Origin: Dichomitus squalens LYAD-421 SS1
Taxonomy: Eukaryota > Basidiomycota > Agaricomycetes > Polyporales > Polyporaceae
Reading direction: 5' to 3'
Length of the DNA stretch: 48,589 bases
Assembly: GCF_000275845.1 (NCBI RefSeq)
Contig: NW_006766906.1
Location: 1-48,589, forward strand
Shown: piece after piece, positions 33,091 to 44,074 of the stretch
Position numbering within the stretch: position 1 is the first letter of the stretch
How the letters are laid out: the number at the start of each line of letters is the position of its first letter
Program-made: the position numbers and the translations under genes
Notes under the pieces: model-generated
Database searches by the model: none
What the model was told of the DNA's origin: nothing
The model's input: the letters and a program-made list of their open reading frames with translations, nothing else

Positions 33091-35001
33091 CTAAGTGTGC
33101 AGAGATGAGAACCACGGCCTGCCATCCGACCACTTCACAGAGCTAGGATCCGCCTTGATCCTTACAGCCGATTCAAGAGCGCGTCGCAGCATCTTCACAT
33201 GTGCTTCGACCCCCAACTGCCCACCGCCATCCTTCAAGGTATGCCTGTACTCGACGGTGATCATGTGGTCGTTGTTGAGAAGCGTGACCCAGTGAGTATT
33301 CGGATGGTCCTCATCTGGATGTTGGAATGCGGCCGTGTACCCCTGGGCGCGTAGAGCATCGCGGGTCGTCTTTGTTAATACAAGAATTATCGTATTGTAC
33401 GGCTGACGGTGGGCGTCCTGTGATTTCGCCGTAGTGCGCTCTGGGTGGCAGATATAGATGGTCTTCACCTGGATGTCATCGCGACAGCGCTCTATGGTTG
33501 CCGGGGACAGGGGGAAGAGATCGGGCCGATGATCACCGCGACTTGGCTTTGGACAGATCTCTACCCATCCTGGAAACAAGACTTCAATGCCAGTGTCAGA
33601 GGGCGGGACATAGCAGACGCGTCCTAGAAGACAGCCGGGGCTGTCCTTGTGTTCACACCCGAGGATGGCGAGGTACCGCTGGGCTCCGGGGAGCCCGTCA
33701 GGATCCACGATATCGGTTTGAGGAAATACATGAGACAAGGACAGGATAGGCAGTCGTGTGCGGATACCGTGTGAGGTGGGAGTGTACTCCGTGGAGAGGA
33801 GGTCGGAGCGCCCCAACTGATGGAGTGTGGCAGGAGAGACGATTGTGATGTTTTTGCTGTCGCCTTCGAAGAAAATGATAGACGTGGCAAACAGGGACAC
33901 ACCGCGTCGCTGACATGGAAGGCTGTACTTCTCTCCACCAGCAGTCGACGACTCGTGTATTTCGATGCCTTGGTACACATCTTTCCATGCGAAAAGGGTC
34001 TGGTCGGGGACACGTCGTACAATTTCCTCCTGTAACCGGCGGAACGCGCGCTCGCCCCCACCGTACAGCGTTGGTATATTGATGTCGAAGATTCCCAGAA
34101 GCGAGTACGCCCGGTCTTCCACTCGCGTTGTTCTCCGTTTGGCAGCCCACGAGAGTCGTTGAGCCACGCTGTACTCGTCCAGCAACTTGGCATGCACGAG
34201 AGCGTCCTCAGGGATGCCCGTGATCTCCTCGACAAGGTCAGCCAGAGCGACCTTCGTCCCGATCTCCGTCCAGTCCTTGGAGAGAAACGTCACGGAAAAT
34301 GGGGCGATCAGCTCCTGGAGTGTCCACCCGCGCCTGAACCATCGGCTCGAACGGAAAGCGGACCCTGGTTTACGGGGGTCTTCGCCGGCGGGGACGTTCG
34401 CAAGGAATGCATAGCACACCCTCGCACGCCCATACCACTGATACATGGAGTTGATCGATTCGGACAACTCGGAGCTGCTCGTCTTGTCTATGCAGCACGA
34501 GTCGATCCAAACGTACCGGTAGCCTGCCTCGCGTGCAACTCTGCAGGACTCCCGTATCTTTGGCGACAGTCGATGATCGGACCAGATGGGCGCCACAGCG
34601 CTGGAAGTGGACATGTCGTGCGGTGTGCTGGGCCGATCAACTGGGGGTGAAGAGGTGCTCGACGAGTGGCATACCGTGGGGGGGCGGGAGGAGCGTGTGC
34701 CACGTCTCGTCAACCTCCGTATGCCGCTCCGGAGGGAGTGATACGCTTTCAAGCCCGGTCCGGTTGCTAAGCGAGTAAGAGACTGGCCGACCTCCAAACA
34801 CCTACGCACCACCCTGCGAGCTGGGTCAGCTGGCAAGCTGACAGTGTGTAGTCGGCCTTGGTCGTCGTACGAGCTCTGGACGCCGCGGACCTCCTGATAC
34901 GACTGTTCGACCTTGTCCCACACGTGCGACAGGACGGTATAGGAAGTCCTCTCCGGATCTTTCTCCACAAACTGGCCTGTCCGTGTATCGAGCAGCCTCA
35001 T
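33091..35001 (-). CDS. HET-domain protein with premature stop near the C-terminus
   Basis: This is an intronless HET (PF06985) protein of 636 residues from the ATG at 35001 (MRLLDTRTGQFVEKD). It contains YTVLSHVWD, YRYVWIDSCCIDK (about residue 160), RGWTLQELIAP, VEDRAYSLLGIFDINIPTLYG and the shared C-terminal region (YLAILGCEHKDSPGCLLGRVCYVPP; FPLSPATIERCRDDIQVKT). The frame ends at TAG 33091-33093 after SSLHT, but family similarity runs on in the same frame to a TAA at 32944-32946 (EVAFTLAGNELTLKLGLDWA, then APSHYFLHIDIVE). The stop thus removes about 49 conserved residues. A 48-nt splice (GTGAAG to CACTTAG) would skip the stop in frame, but it would remove residues that are coding in the paralogues. 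The internal loop (residues about 50-140) is Arg-rich then Ser/Pro-rich and unlike those of the other copies. It is likely a recently truncated allele or pseudogene. Confidence 0.8.
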   Translation of the reverse strand: MRLLDTRTGQFVEKDPERTSYTVLSHVWDKVEQSYQEVRGVQSSYDDQGRLHTVSLPADPARRVVRRCLEVGQSLTRLATGPGLKAYHSLRSGIRRLTRRGTRSSRPPTVCHSSSTSSPPVDRPSTPHDMSTSSAVAPIWSDHRLSPKIRESCRVAREAGYRYVWIDSCCIDKTSSSELSESINSMYQWYGRARVCYAFLANVPAGEDPRKPGSAFRSSRWFRRGWTLQELIAPFSVTFLSKDWTEIGTKVALADLVEEITGIPEDALVHAKLLDEYSVAQRLSWAAKRRTTRVEDRAYSLLGIFDINIPTLYGGGERAFRRLQEEIVRRVPDQTLFAWKDVYQGIEIHESSTAGGEKYSLPCQRRGVSLFATSIIFFEGDSKNITIVSPATLHQLGRSDLLSTEYTPTSHGIRTRLPILSLSHVFPQTDIVDPDGLPGAQRYLAILGCEHKDSPGCLLGRVCYVPPSDTGIEVLFPGWVEICPKPSRGDHRPDLFPLSPATIERCRDDIQVKTIYICHPERTTAKSQDAHRQPYNTIILVLTKTTRDALRAQGYTAAFQHPDEDHPNTHWVTLLNNDHMITVEYRHTLKDGGGQLGVEAHVKMLRRALESAVRIKADPSSVKWSDGRPWFSSLHT

Positions 35002-36330
35002 TGTCGCGCACGGTGCTCAAAGCACTAGGCAATCCCCTGTGTTGTATCAGCGCCGTGCACCTAAAGGCTCCAAGGGCAAAATCACTCACTGTTCAATCAA
35101 ATACTGTTACCGTTGCGTTGAGACAACGGGAGTCACGGGGTGCGGCGAAAGCAACGGTCGCTGTCTTGGAACCAGGCAATGGTGAACTTTGGCGATGAGA
35201 ACCAAGACGAGGAGTGAAAGTCACCTGGGGAAAGAGACAGCTGTAGCTCACGTAACTCGACACAGCCGCCTTCCAGGAACGTCGATTTTGACGTTGACTG
35301 TTGATCGCATGTTGGGTGATCGACTGCTCAGTAAACACTGGCACGCGTTGGTACCGCGCGGTCGTCCCTCATAAGGACTGTGTTAGAATACTAAGCATGT
35401 GGGTCGAGCGCTTGAGCCGTGATGTTCAAGCGAGAGTGTGAATTGTGTAAACGTATGCATATACATGCAGAGAAACCCCCTTCGCGAAGCGCGAGTAGTA
35501 GTACTGCGAGTCCGTCGAGAACGTGGCGAGGCTCACGGCAACAAGATGGTGGAGTGGCGTCGGATTGGCGAATGGTGCGTGGCGCATAAGTTCTGGATGA
35601 GAGACCGATGTCATTAATTCTGATCTAAACATGGCAGGGGAGTAGTATATGAGAGCTGCTGAAGTTGAGCTCAAGACCTCGCAAGCAGCTGAAAGTTTGC
35701 AAGCGCGGGCGTCACGCTATGACGCAAGGCTTTCGTCACAGTGTCACGTCACCCCCCGCTGAGTCTGCTGAGACCGCCTGATATCCCCGTCCTCGGCTAC
35801 TCACTATCTGCTTAGGCGACCTCCAGCTGTTCCCAACGACTCTGCTCTGTTTCCATGTGCCATCCCCTGGCCTGGACAAGGACGTCATGCCTACATCCAT
35901 GCTTGGTTCCGCTGTTACGTACCCTGCCCACTCTCTTGCATACCTGTCTGGCTGCAGCATAGCAATACATTTGCCAGCGGTACAGGGTCATTGCGTTGTC
36001 CACCGTCTCATCGTACGCAGGGCTGTTCGGTGGGAGCGACGGACTCCTTATGTGCAGCGCGCACGAACAAGCTTGTTACATAGTTATTTGCATGCCTGTT
36101 GCCATTGGCCATGCAGGTTGAATGGCTCACAACTGCTGACGATGTCGCCATGTCATAGTTATGGTGTGGATATGGATATGTCTATTCCGGAAGACCGAGT
36201 ATATGTGATATCGTTCAATTGCCCTTACCCCTGCGCCGCGTGCTTTCAGCTTGTGTCAGGCTCAGTGATCATGGGCCTCTATGATTCCGTCGCGGCGCTC
36301 CATCATGAAGAGCATGGGGAAGTTTCCCAG
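35002..36330. other. Intergenic, no gene recognised
   Basis: An open frame exists on the plus strand (about 35887-36333), but it has no recognisable family and biased composition. I do not call it a gene. Confidence 0.4.
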
Positions 36331-36468
36331 TAGGCGTGTTCAATTCTTGTCGCTCGCTCATTTGTTCGCGCGCCTACCGGGCGCCTGCCTACCTGGATTC
36401 AAGGTCAGCTCAAGCGCCTGTAGCAAAGCAAGCAGAGGTGCGCAGGCAGCGGGTGCAGCGAGATCGAC

Positions 36469-36808
36469 GGGATCGTCCTATGCTAGGTTTGTTATACCCA
36501 GAAAACCTGTCCGGAGAGTGGATGGAGACATCGGGAGAGCGTTATAGACTCGTTGCTCGAGAATAATCGTACATAATGCGCCCAAATCCGAACCAGATTC
36601 GGCACGACATACATACGGTTCACCTGGGGTTGCCGCTGTAAGCCTGATGGCAATTGGACCCAAAACCTTGCGGGACGACTCCGCGTCTCGAGTTATAGAG
36701 CTCTCTAGATTTCGAATCGTCAAGTTTTCGCGGCGCTCCTTAGTCCCAGCTCGCGACCCTCATGTGGTCATGTTGCACCCGCCGCCTGCCCCCTCTGCTT
36801 GCTGTGCT
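36469..36808 (+). repeat. Direct repeat at left edge of the gap
   Basis: These 340 bases before the gap match 37007-37347 essentially base for base. The one difference seen is a C-run of 5 versus 6 near the end. This looks like the overlap of two contigs that were not merged. Confidence 0.85.
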
Positions 36809-37006
36809 NNNNNNNNNNNNNNNNNNNNNNNNNNNNNNNNNNNNNNNNNNNNNNNNNNNNNNNNNNNNNNNNNNNNNNNNNNNNNNNNNNNNNNNNNNNN
36901 NNNNNNNNNNNNNNNNNNNNNNNNNNNNNNNNNNNNNNNNNNNNNNNNNNNNNNNNNNNNNNNNNNNNNNNNNNNNNNNNNNNNNNNNNNNNNNNNNNNN
37001 NNNNNN
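36809..37006. other. Assembly gap (198 N)
   Basis: A run of unknown bases inside the foldback element. The flanking identical sequences suggest the true gap may be zero or negative. Confidence 1.
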
Positions 37007-37347
37007 GGGATCGTCCTATGCTAGGTTTGTTATACCCAGAAAACCTGTCCGGAGAGTGGATGGAGACATCGGGAGAGCGTTATAGACTCGTTGCTCGAGA
37101 ATAATCGTACATAATGCGCCCAAATCCGAACCAGATTCGGCACGACATACATACGGTTCACCTGGGGTTGCCGCTGTAAGCCTGATGGCAATTGGACCCA
37201 AAACCTTGCGGGACGACTCCGCGTCTCGAGTTATAGAGCTCTCTAGATTTCGAATCGTCAAGTTTTCGCGGCGCTCCTTAGTCCCAGCTCGCGACCCTCA
37301 TGTGGTCATGTTGCACCCGCCGCCTGCCCCCCTCTGCTTGCTGTGCT
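37007..37347 (+). repeat. Direct repeat at right edge of the gap
   Basis: Second copy of 36469-36808, beginning at the first base after the gap. Confidence 0.85.
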
Positions 37348-37438
37348 ACAGGCGCTTGAGCTGACCTTGAATCCAGGTAGGCAGGCGCCCGTTAAGCGCG
37401 CGAGGAAATGAGCGAGCGACAAGAATTGAACACGCCTA

Positions 37439-38081
37439 GTCCACACGCCTCTCCGTCGGGCGCTTCCAGTTGAACTCGGAGCGCGTCGTCCGCCTCCAGG
37501 ACGCCGACTCTGCCTTCTCCATCCCGGACTCTAGGTGGATGGTTCAGGGGATGTCGCGCTCGTGGGCAAGTCAAGGAGGCTGTGCGGAAAATCTCTTGCG
37601 CGCTACGCCTTTCCAGATTGCACGATGCCAAGGCCGTGGGCGAACCCCTCCTCTCCACAACTTCGCCTGTGGTGGGACAAGTACTCGTCGAGGCAACAAC
37701 ATTGTCTGGTGTTCATCAGACTGGTTAGAGCATTCCTACCGAAAACAAATGATTGCACATGTGAGCGTTTCCTGGCAGTGCTACCTGTGCACTTAGCGTG
37801 GTAAACCTGGGAACTGAAGGTCAAGTGAACGAATACATTTGTCAGCAGACGTGAAGACAGTGTAGGATATGTGGAATCTATATATAGTTCATATATAGCG
37901 CGAATCTTGATAAATGCCTCACGTCGTCCGTTGTCCTGCTCATCCTCGTGCCACCAAATCCTCCAAACATTGGCTCAACCTCCCCTACTATAGGGTGCTC
38001 GTGGCGACCCAGTGAGCACATTAATAGCCATGTTCCTTAGGAGTGTACTAATTACTCCTACTCCCCTAGTGCGCGCGCACA
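37439..38081. other. Upstream region of the HET gene at 38082
   Basis: No gene is recognised. An A/T-rich stretch with CTATATATAG and CATATATAG lies near 37877-37898, about 190 bases before the HET start, and could contain its TATA element. Confidence 0.35.
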
Positions 38082-40421
38082 ATGCGCCTTCTCGACACGG
38101 AGACCGGTCGTTTTGTTGAGGTCGCCAATACCACTGGAGTCCGCTATGCAATCCTCTCACATACCTGGGATCCGCAGGGAGAGCAGACCTTCGCAGAGGT
38201 TAAGGAGATACAGAAGTCGTATGGCATTAGCAGGCCTTATATTCCGTCGCCTCAGGAACTCCCTCCCATCACGCGCAACCGATCTCATTCTTTCCGGTCG
38301 TATCGCGACGTCTCCCTGACGTCTTCCATATCTCCCATCTCACCCGTATCGCCCACCTCTCCCCTTACCGGTTCCGACGACGACAGTACTGTAGACTCCT
38401 TCTGGGATGATCCACGACTATCTTCGAAGATCAAGCAGGCTTGTTCAGTTGCTCGCTCGCACGGCTACACCCTGATCTGGATTGACTCATGCTGCATCGA
38501 CAAAACGAGCAGCTCCGAGCTGTCGGAGACCATCAACTCCATGTATCGTTGGTACCGCGATTCCCACGTCTGTTACGCTTTCCTTTCAGATGTCGTCCAC
38601 GGCGGTAACCCCCTGGCGCAGGACTCACACTTCCGGAGGAGCAGGTGGTTCACGCGCGGGTGGACCCTCCAGGAGCTCATCGCGCCTCGCGTCGTAGTCT
38701 TCCTTTCGCAGGAGTGGGTCGCTTTCGGCACGAAGGCTACGCTGGCGACTGTCATAGAAGAGATCACCGGTATCGATGTCGTGGTGCTGACGCTTCGGCG
38801 CTCCCTCGACAAGGTCAGCGTTGCTACGCGCATGTCCTGGGCATCCGAGCGGATCACGACGAGGGACGAGGATCGTGCCTACTCGCTGCTGGGAATCTTT
38901 GACATCAAGATGCCTGCGCTCTATGGGGAAGGCGCACGCGCATTTATCAGACTACAGGAGGAGATCCTGAAACGCATTCCAGACCAAAGTATATTGGCAT
39001 CTGGGAGCGTCTCCCCTTCACTCTTTCCCCTCAAAAGCCAGGTTCCCAAGCTGACCCGCCAAGGACATACTAGCCCTCATAGCTCTCGCTTCGTACGCGG
39101 TGGTAGCTCCCCTCGTTTCGGTTTCCAGAGCTTCGAGCCCGACGCTTTCTCGCCCATCACAGCATCTAGCTTGCTAGCTACCAGTCCTACACAGTTCAAA
39201 AGCCACCACCATGCGTGCATCCCGCTCTCGTACGGCGACTTCATACTCCGCCTTGGGCGTCCGGACATGGACATACCCATCCCTGAGTACACGCACTCAT
39301 CCTACGGAATACGTACCCAGCTTCCTCTTCTCCGCATCGCAGACTGCTTCGACACCACCCTGATGGAATCTTACGACTCTTCGCAGACCGAGTGGTACCT
39401 CGCCATCCTCGCCTGCAGATTATCAAGCCCAGACGGATACGTGCTGGCCCGCATATGTTCGGTGCACCGGTCCGTGTCTGGCCTCAAGTTCCTGCAGTAT
39501 GGCTGTGTACATGCATCAAACCTGTGTTCCGACGACACTCTAGTCAACGGCACCCCGCGATGGCACCTGTTCTCGTTCTCACAAAGTGACATGGAGGCAT
39601 GCCGGCGCCACCTACGCATCGAGACTGTCTATCTCCCATACGACGTTCCGGAGGAATCCTTCCTGCCGGTGTCCCTGCTCGCAAAGGACAGCTATCTTTT
39701 CTTCGGAGACACGCAGCACGTCACCATCTCGCTCTCGAGCTTAGCGCACGCGGTCCTGCTAGGCCAAGGCTATCGCGTCGACTATCGTGATCCTAGCCAG
39801 TACAAACCCTGCACTTACTATCTCTGTCTCGCGAAGCACCGATCTTATATCCATATCGAACTCGAGTTTGTGCAGGACGAGGGATTTTTCGGCAGCTTCC
39901 GTGTCACTGCATGGGTGGTTGATTCACCTGACGACCCGGAGGCAACGGCGGTTGGCAGTTCCCCATGGACAACGCGTCGGACTGTCGCGTGGGCCGACGG
40001 TGCTGGCATCCCGGACATTGAGCTGAAGACCGCGAAAGGGAACGACATCGTCGTCTCTGTCACGTTAGACGAGTCATTAGAGCCAGGATATGGCTCCTAT
40101 CAGCTCGGAGTGGAGGTGTCGGACTTGAGCTTGGACGATGACCCACCGTCATCCACCACAGAGGCAACTGCGCTCCTCGCAACTGAAGGAGCAGGTAGAC
40201 GGGAGCCCGCTGGCAGCAATGACGCTGACCGCCACGCCGCGATCGGGGTTGTGATGCACAAGACCTTGTGGGAAGAAGATGGCAGGGACATCAGGAGAAG
40301 GCAACAGGTGAAAGAAGGGAACAGTATTCGACAGGTAGGGGTTGGAGCGACGAATGGCCTTGGTATATTGAAACGTCTTCGGGGGATTTTTAGATCAACT
40401 AAACTGCAGACATTGACGTAG
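38082..40421 (+). CDS. HET-domain protein, intact
   Basis: This is a single-exon HET (PF06985) protein of 779 residues. The ATG at 38082 starts MRLLDTETGRFVEV, the family N-terminus. Blocks are YAILSHTWDP (about residue 24), TLIWIDSCCIDKTSSSELSE (about 130), SRWFTRGWTLQELIAP (about 186), DEDRAYSLLGIFDIKMPALYG, and a C-terminal region (YGIRTQLPLLRI; YLAILACRL) that is more diverged than in the other copies. The loop between blocks one and two (about residues 53-108) is Ser/Pro-rich (SISPISPVSPTSPLTGS). It is the only HET locus of the right-hand block with no visible lesion. The family role is non-self recognition leading to cell death in ascomycetes; the function here is inferred from family only. 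Confidence 0.93.
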   Translation: MRLLDTETGRFVEVANTTGVRYAILSHTWDPQGEQTFAEVKEIQKSYGISRPYIPSPQELPPITRNRSHSFRSYRDVSLTSSISPISPVSPTSPLTGSDDDSTVDSFWDDPRLSSKIKQACSVARSHGYTLIWIDSCCIDKTSSSELSETINSMYRWYRDSHVCYAFLSDVVHGGNPLAQDSHFRRSRWFTRGWTLQELIAPRVVVFLSQEWVAFGTKATLATVIEEITGIDVVVLTLRRSLDKVSVATRMSWASERITTRDEDRAYSLLGIFDIKMPALYGEGARAFIRLQEEILKRIPDQSILASGSVSPSLFPLKSQVPKLTRQGHTSPHSSRFVRGGSSPRFGFQSFEPDAFSPITASSLLATSPTQFKSHHHACIPLSYGDFILRLGRPDMDIPIPEYTHSSYGIRTQLPLLRIADCFDTTLMESYDSSQTEWYLAILACRLSSPDGYVLARICSVHRSVSGLKFLQYGCVHASNLCSDDTLVNGTPRWHLFSFSQSDMEACRRHLRIETVYLPYDVPEESFLPVSLLAKDSYLFFGDTQHVTISLSSLAHAVLLGQGYRVDYRDPSQYKPCTYYLCLAKHRSYIHIELEFVQDEGFFGSFRVTAWVVDSPDDPEATAVGSSPWTTRRTVAWADGAGIPDIELKTAKGNDIVVSVTLDESLEPGYGSYQLGVEVSDLSLDDDPPSSTTEATALLATEGAGRREPAGSNDADRHAAIGVVMHKTLWEEDGRDIRRRQQVKEGNSIRQVGVGATNGLGILKRLRGIFRSTKLQTLT

Positions 40422-40439
40422 CATCATCACGTTTCCCGC

Positions 40440-40559
40440 GAGCCCAGATACCGGTACCTCTGGATTGACCTGTACTGTATCTACCAAATGAGTAGTTTCG
40501 AGCCATCCGAAGCGACTGACTCGATGTTTCGATCATGCGCTTGCGCCAAGATGTGCTGA
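40440..40559 (+). pseudogene. HET-domain relic (about 40 codons)
   Basis: Just after the intact HET gene, the plus strand reads RYRYLWIDLYCIYQMSSFEP, then SEATDSMF and CAKMC before a TGA. This matches YRYLWIDSCCIDKTSSSELT...SINSMF...AKMC of the family. Nothing else of the domain survives around it. Confidence 0.7.
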
Positions 40560-40741
40560 AATCAAGCGGTACGTATATCCTGTTATCTGTGTCAATCAAT
40601 CAATGTAGTGAAGAAGCCTCCAAGTACATGCAATGACACGTAACGCGCCATGGCACACATATAAGTCACCATCCGAGGTCGAAGCGCTCCAGGAACACGG
40701 CCGCATCAACGGAGCGCGACTCCCTCGCCTGCGACGTCGGC

Positions 40742-41525
40742 CTAGTAGACCCCGTCGTGTCTCAATGCCTGGCGTTTCTGGCTGACCGTGCTGTTGTTCG
40801 AGCCGCGTATGTCAGGGTGTGCGTTGTCGTCGGCCCCCAGGGCCAGGACAACTGGGGCTTCGGCAGCCCGAGCGCGTCGCCTCGCACGTTTGCGTCGCCG
40901 TTGGTTCCAAATGGACCGACGCTCTTCGTCCTCTTCCCACTCGAGCAGTACCACAGGTGTGGCTTCCTCCACTTCGACAACCCCGGTGATCTCAATGCGT
41001 AAGAAGTAGTGCGACGGCGCTGCGAAGTCCAAGCCGAGTTTAAGGGCGATCTTCTTTCCTGCGAGGGTGAAGGCAACTTCCTCTGTGCCTCGACCGCACG
41101 AGGATCTTCGCCGGAAGGGACATCGGCAAGGTGAGCGTAGCACACCTTTGCACCGCCGTACCACTGATATATCGAGTTGATCAATTCGGACAATTCGGAG
41201 CTGCTCGCCTTGTCTATGCAGCACGAATCGATCCACAGGTAACGGTAGCCAGCCTCGAGTGCCACTCTGCAGGCCTCTCGGATCTTCCGCGAGATTTCGT
41301 CATCATTCCAGATGGGGCTACTCGTCCGCGTGAGGTTGGAAAGAGAGTGGGAGGACGGGGAGCTGGGACGTGAGGTGTAGAGGGACCTCGATAGCGCGCC
41401 TGGACGATCTTCAGTTCGTCGTAGGTCTGCTCCCTCTGCCTCCATGTGTGTGACAGAATTGCGTATGTCGTCTTCTCCGGGTCCTGCTCCACGAACTGCC
41501 CAATGTATGTGTCCAGTAAGCGCAT
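40742..41525 (-). pseudogene. HET-family pseudogene with frameshift and large internal deletion
   Basis: From the ATG at 41525 (MRLLDTYIGQFVEQDPEKT, then YAILSHTW) the frame breaks at about 41400. It continues in another frame as IWNDDEISRKIREACRVALE, GYRYLWIDSCCIDK and HLADVPSGEDPRAVE. At about 41090 it jumps directly to the C-terminal EVAFTLAGKKIALKLGLDFA and SHYFLRIEI. About 350 family residues are missing at the jump, and the frame changes again. The tail to 40742 is Arg-rich. Confidence 0.85.
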
Positions 41526-44074
41526 GGCGATTCTGCGAGGTTTGAGAGGGGGGATCTGTGAGCGGGGCGCAAAGAAAAATGTTAAATGTCTACGGACACG
41601 TAGGTATGGCTCGGTGCTAGACGAGATAGATGCAGGAACCGTTGTGCGAAGGTTTTCAGGTTGGGAACGGGGAGATCGCATTGACTGGCCGTGACTGAAG
41701 GGTTGGCGACATCCGACCGCATGACAGAGGATCATTGCGGGGTATATAGACAGAAAATACGACGCTAGACATGACTTTAATGCTTTATAGCCTGAGTAAT
41801 GATACTAGTGGAGGCAATGCACCCAACACGCCGCGCTGAACGCGGCGAGTCATATATCTCCCATTTAAGCGCCTGTTCAGGCTGATGGTGGCTCTGGAGA
41901 ACAACTCGCTCCTCCCTCTCACCTCCGCACTCTACGCTTATGGTTTTTCTCACCCCCCTGCTCGCCGAGTTGGATGCTACGACTCCTCTGCTATCGTGCA
42001 CACTTGCGATGATTGCAATGCCATTCCTGACCGACGCCTTTGACTAAGATCGGCTCAGCTGTGGAAGATTAGGCGTTAGCACGGAGTATTGTACACTGAT
42101 TCTATCGACTTACATTGCTTCTCGTCTCTGAGGGGAATGTATGGCGCACTTGTTAGCGTGTGCTCCGCTTTCAGGTATGTAGCCAAGCCTTGTCGTTGCC
42201 TCCGAAGACTCGCGTTAAGGCGGGCGATATTGCTTTTCAGCTTCTGGCGACCTCACGGACATTGTCCTCTGCTTACCCTCCGGACGTCTCTGCTCACTGT
42301 GTACACTGCCCTATCTGAGCATCCAGTATGCCTGTATCTCACTTGGACGTGTTCGAAATCGCGTACATCATCGAGAACGCCAGGCAATTCTGATCAGGTA
42401 CGCTCCCACATGCATATCGCCTCTCGGAGCCACGTCTCATACCTTTGGACGTGGCTCGCTACTTCAAGACATCGAGCTGAATGTGCATATACTCGATGAC
42501 GTTGCTCTTTCGAAGCTGCACACTACGCTTCGACATTACATGTCGTTCTGTGCGGCATATCATGGTGAGTGTCCATTATACTTGCTCTCCTAGCGATCCG
42601 AATCCTATGGAGTTGCAGAGAAGAGCGAAAATCTGGCCCCTCCCAGCTCGAATAACTCGAATTTCACATCCCTCCACGATGCCTGCGCCTAATTGCATCC
42701 GACCGGTCACTGATGTATGCGGCCGCAGCTACCCAGTCAGGCCTCCCACTGCACAGAACCAGTAAAGCATCCTGATCTACGAAGTCTCGTGAAGAGCTCG
42801 TCTGGGAGCGCATGTCATTCGCCATGGCTGCAGCAACGTTTCTTATTGGCTGTCGGCTGCACGCGTGCGACACGGTCCTGGCCTCAGAGCTCTTCTCCTT
42901 CCATCCGGAGTGGACGCGTGAGGTCGCAGCCTAGGATGCGCTGACGGTGCGTGCCCTGCGTCGGTTCCAAGAACGGTCATCTAATCCTAATCTAACACTA
43001 CTTCAACTTATCTTCACTTGTCCCTTCAGGTCCGTGCTATTACGTAATCTTGTGCGATGCCATACTCACGCATGTCCGCCCTTCCTGCGTTCTCAGAATC
43101 GCTGCTAATTGCTGTTGTCACTCCTCAGACCACGCCTGCAACGTCCTTGATGGCGAGGTCCATGACGCCTCTCATTGCGGTGTCCACCAGGCGAAGTTCA
43201 GGTCGCTTGCTGTGCGGCTACTTTACGAGGTGTGTAGGATGTAGGAAACGCCATCTGATGGCTGACCAGGAGTCGTAGGTGTAATTGGACGACAACTCCA
43301 TAAACCGCCTGTTCTACGTCGTAGAGCAGACTCTAGAGACACAGGGCGAGATGTTCAGAGACTTGGTTATGAAGCCCAGTCGCATCCGCTCCATGCATTC
43401 CGCAAACGTCTGATCCTATCTACGACTGCAGGTAACACTGAAAGAGTGAGTCCGAGAGCCTCCGTTCATTCACGCCGGTCGACGATCTTGCAAACTTGCC
43501 AATGGCCATGCATGTTCATGCCGATTGGCTGACAGGGCTCGACGAATATGTCCTGCAGCAGCTATCGCGCAACACTGATATGACGTACAATATAGTTACA
43601 TCAGTCCTCAAAGACCCAGTATACGAGATGTTTATTCACAAAATTCGCCCCGTGTCGTATACTTTCAGGTTCTTATCGGGAATGTGTGGTTCAACCATGC
43701 GCGACCGCAACACTTCGAATTGAAGAGGACAAAGCATACATGCCCAGTATCGTGTAGCAAGGTTTGAACTGCACTGTAATTGTACACAGCAACGATCCGA
43801 ATACAACTCAAATAAATCAGGTTAGGGAGTACGTTCGTCTGTCTCGAGCAATCAACAAATTCATCACTTTACAAGCACAGGCAACCGCACCTAACACTAC
43901 GTCGCGAGGCAACAGCAACCCAGACCAAGTATGTCGCCGAGAAAATGGCTCTACGAGTCCCAAACCCGTCCGGAACGCGGTCCAACCACGCAGCACAACT
44001 CCCTAGCCTCCGCCGTTAACTTCATCGCCCGAATCCCGTGGGACACCCCTTTCCATTATGCGCTTCCGGCTTAT
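41526..44074. other. 2.5-kb stretch without a recognised gene
   Basis: Several short open frames exist, for example around 42330-42480, where LDVFEIAYIIENARQF is followed by a stop, and 43490-43720. None belongs to a family I recognise or continues across stops. They may be decayed gene pieces. Confidence 0.4.

Larger units (their letters stand above)
36333..37436. mobile_element. Foldback/MITE-like element with ~125-bp inverted repeats, split by the assembly gap
   Basis: The left arm (36333-36457, starting GGCGTGTTCAATTCTTG) is the reverse complement, with scattered mismatches, of the right arm (37312-37436, ending GAATTGAACACGCC). TA flanks both ends (36331-36332 and 37437-37438), as expected for a Tc1/mariner-type insertion, although TA is also a palindrome and weak evidence. 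No transposase frame is visible. If the duplicated contig ends inside are merged, the element is about 570 bp. It is probably non-autonomous. Confidence 0.7.

Noticed and set aside
35857..36333. 158-codon plus-strand frame left of the foldback element
   Set aside because: No recognisable domain, no splice continuation, composition like noncoding DNA.
42089..43723. Possible decayed gene (LDVFEIAYIIENARQF and other short frames)
   Set aside because: Pieces cannot be linked or matched to a family; kept only as a note.
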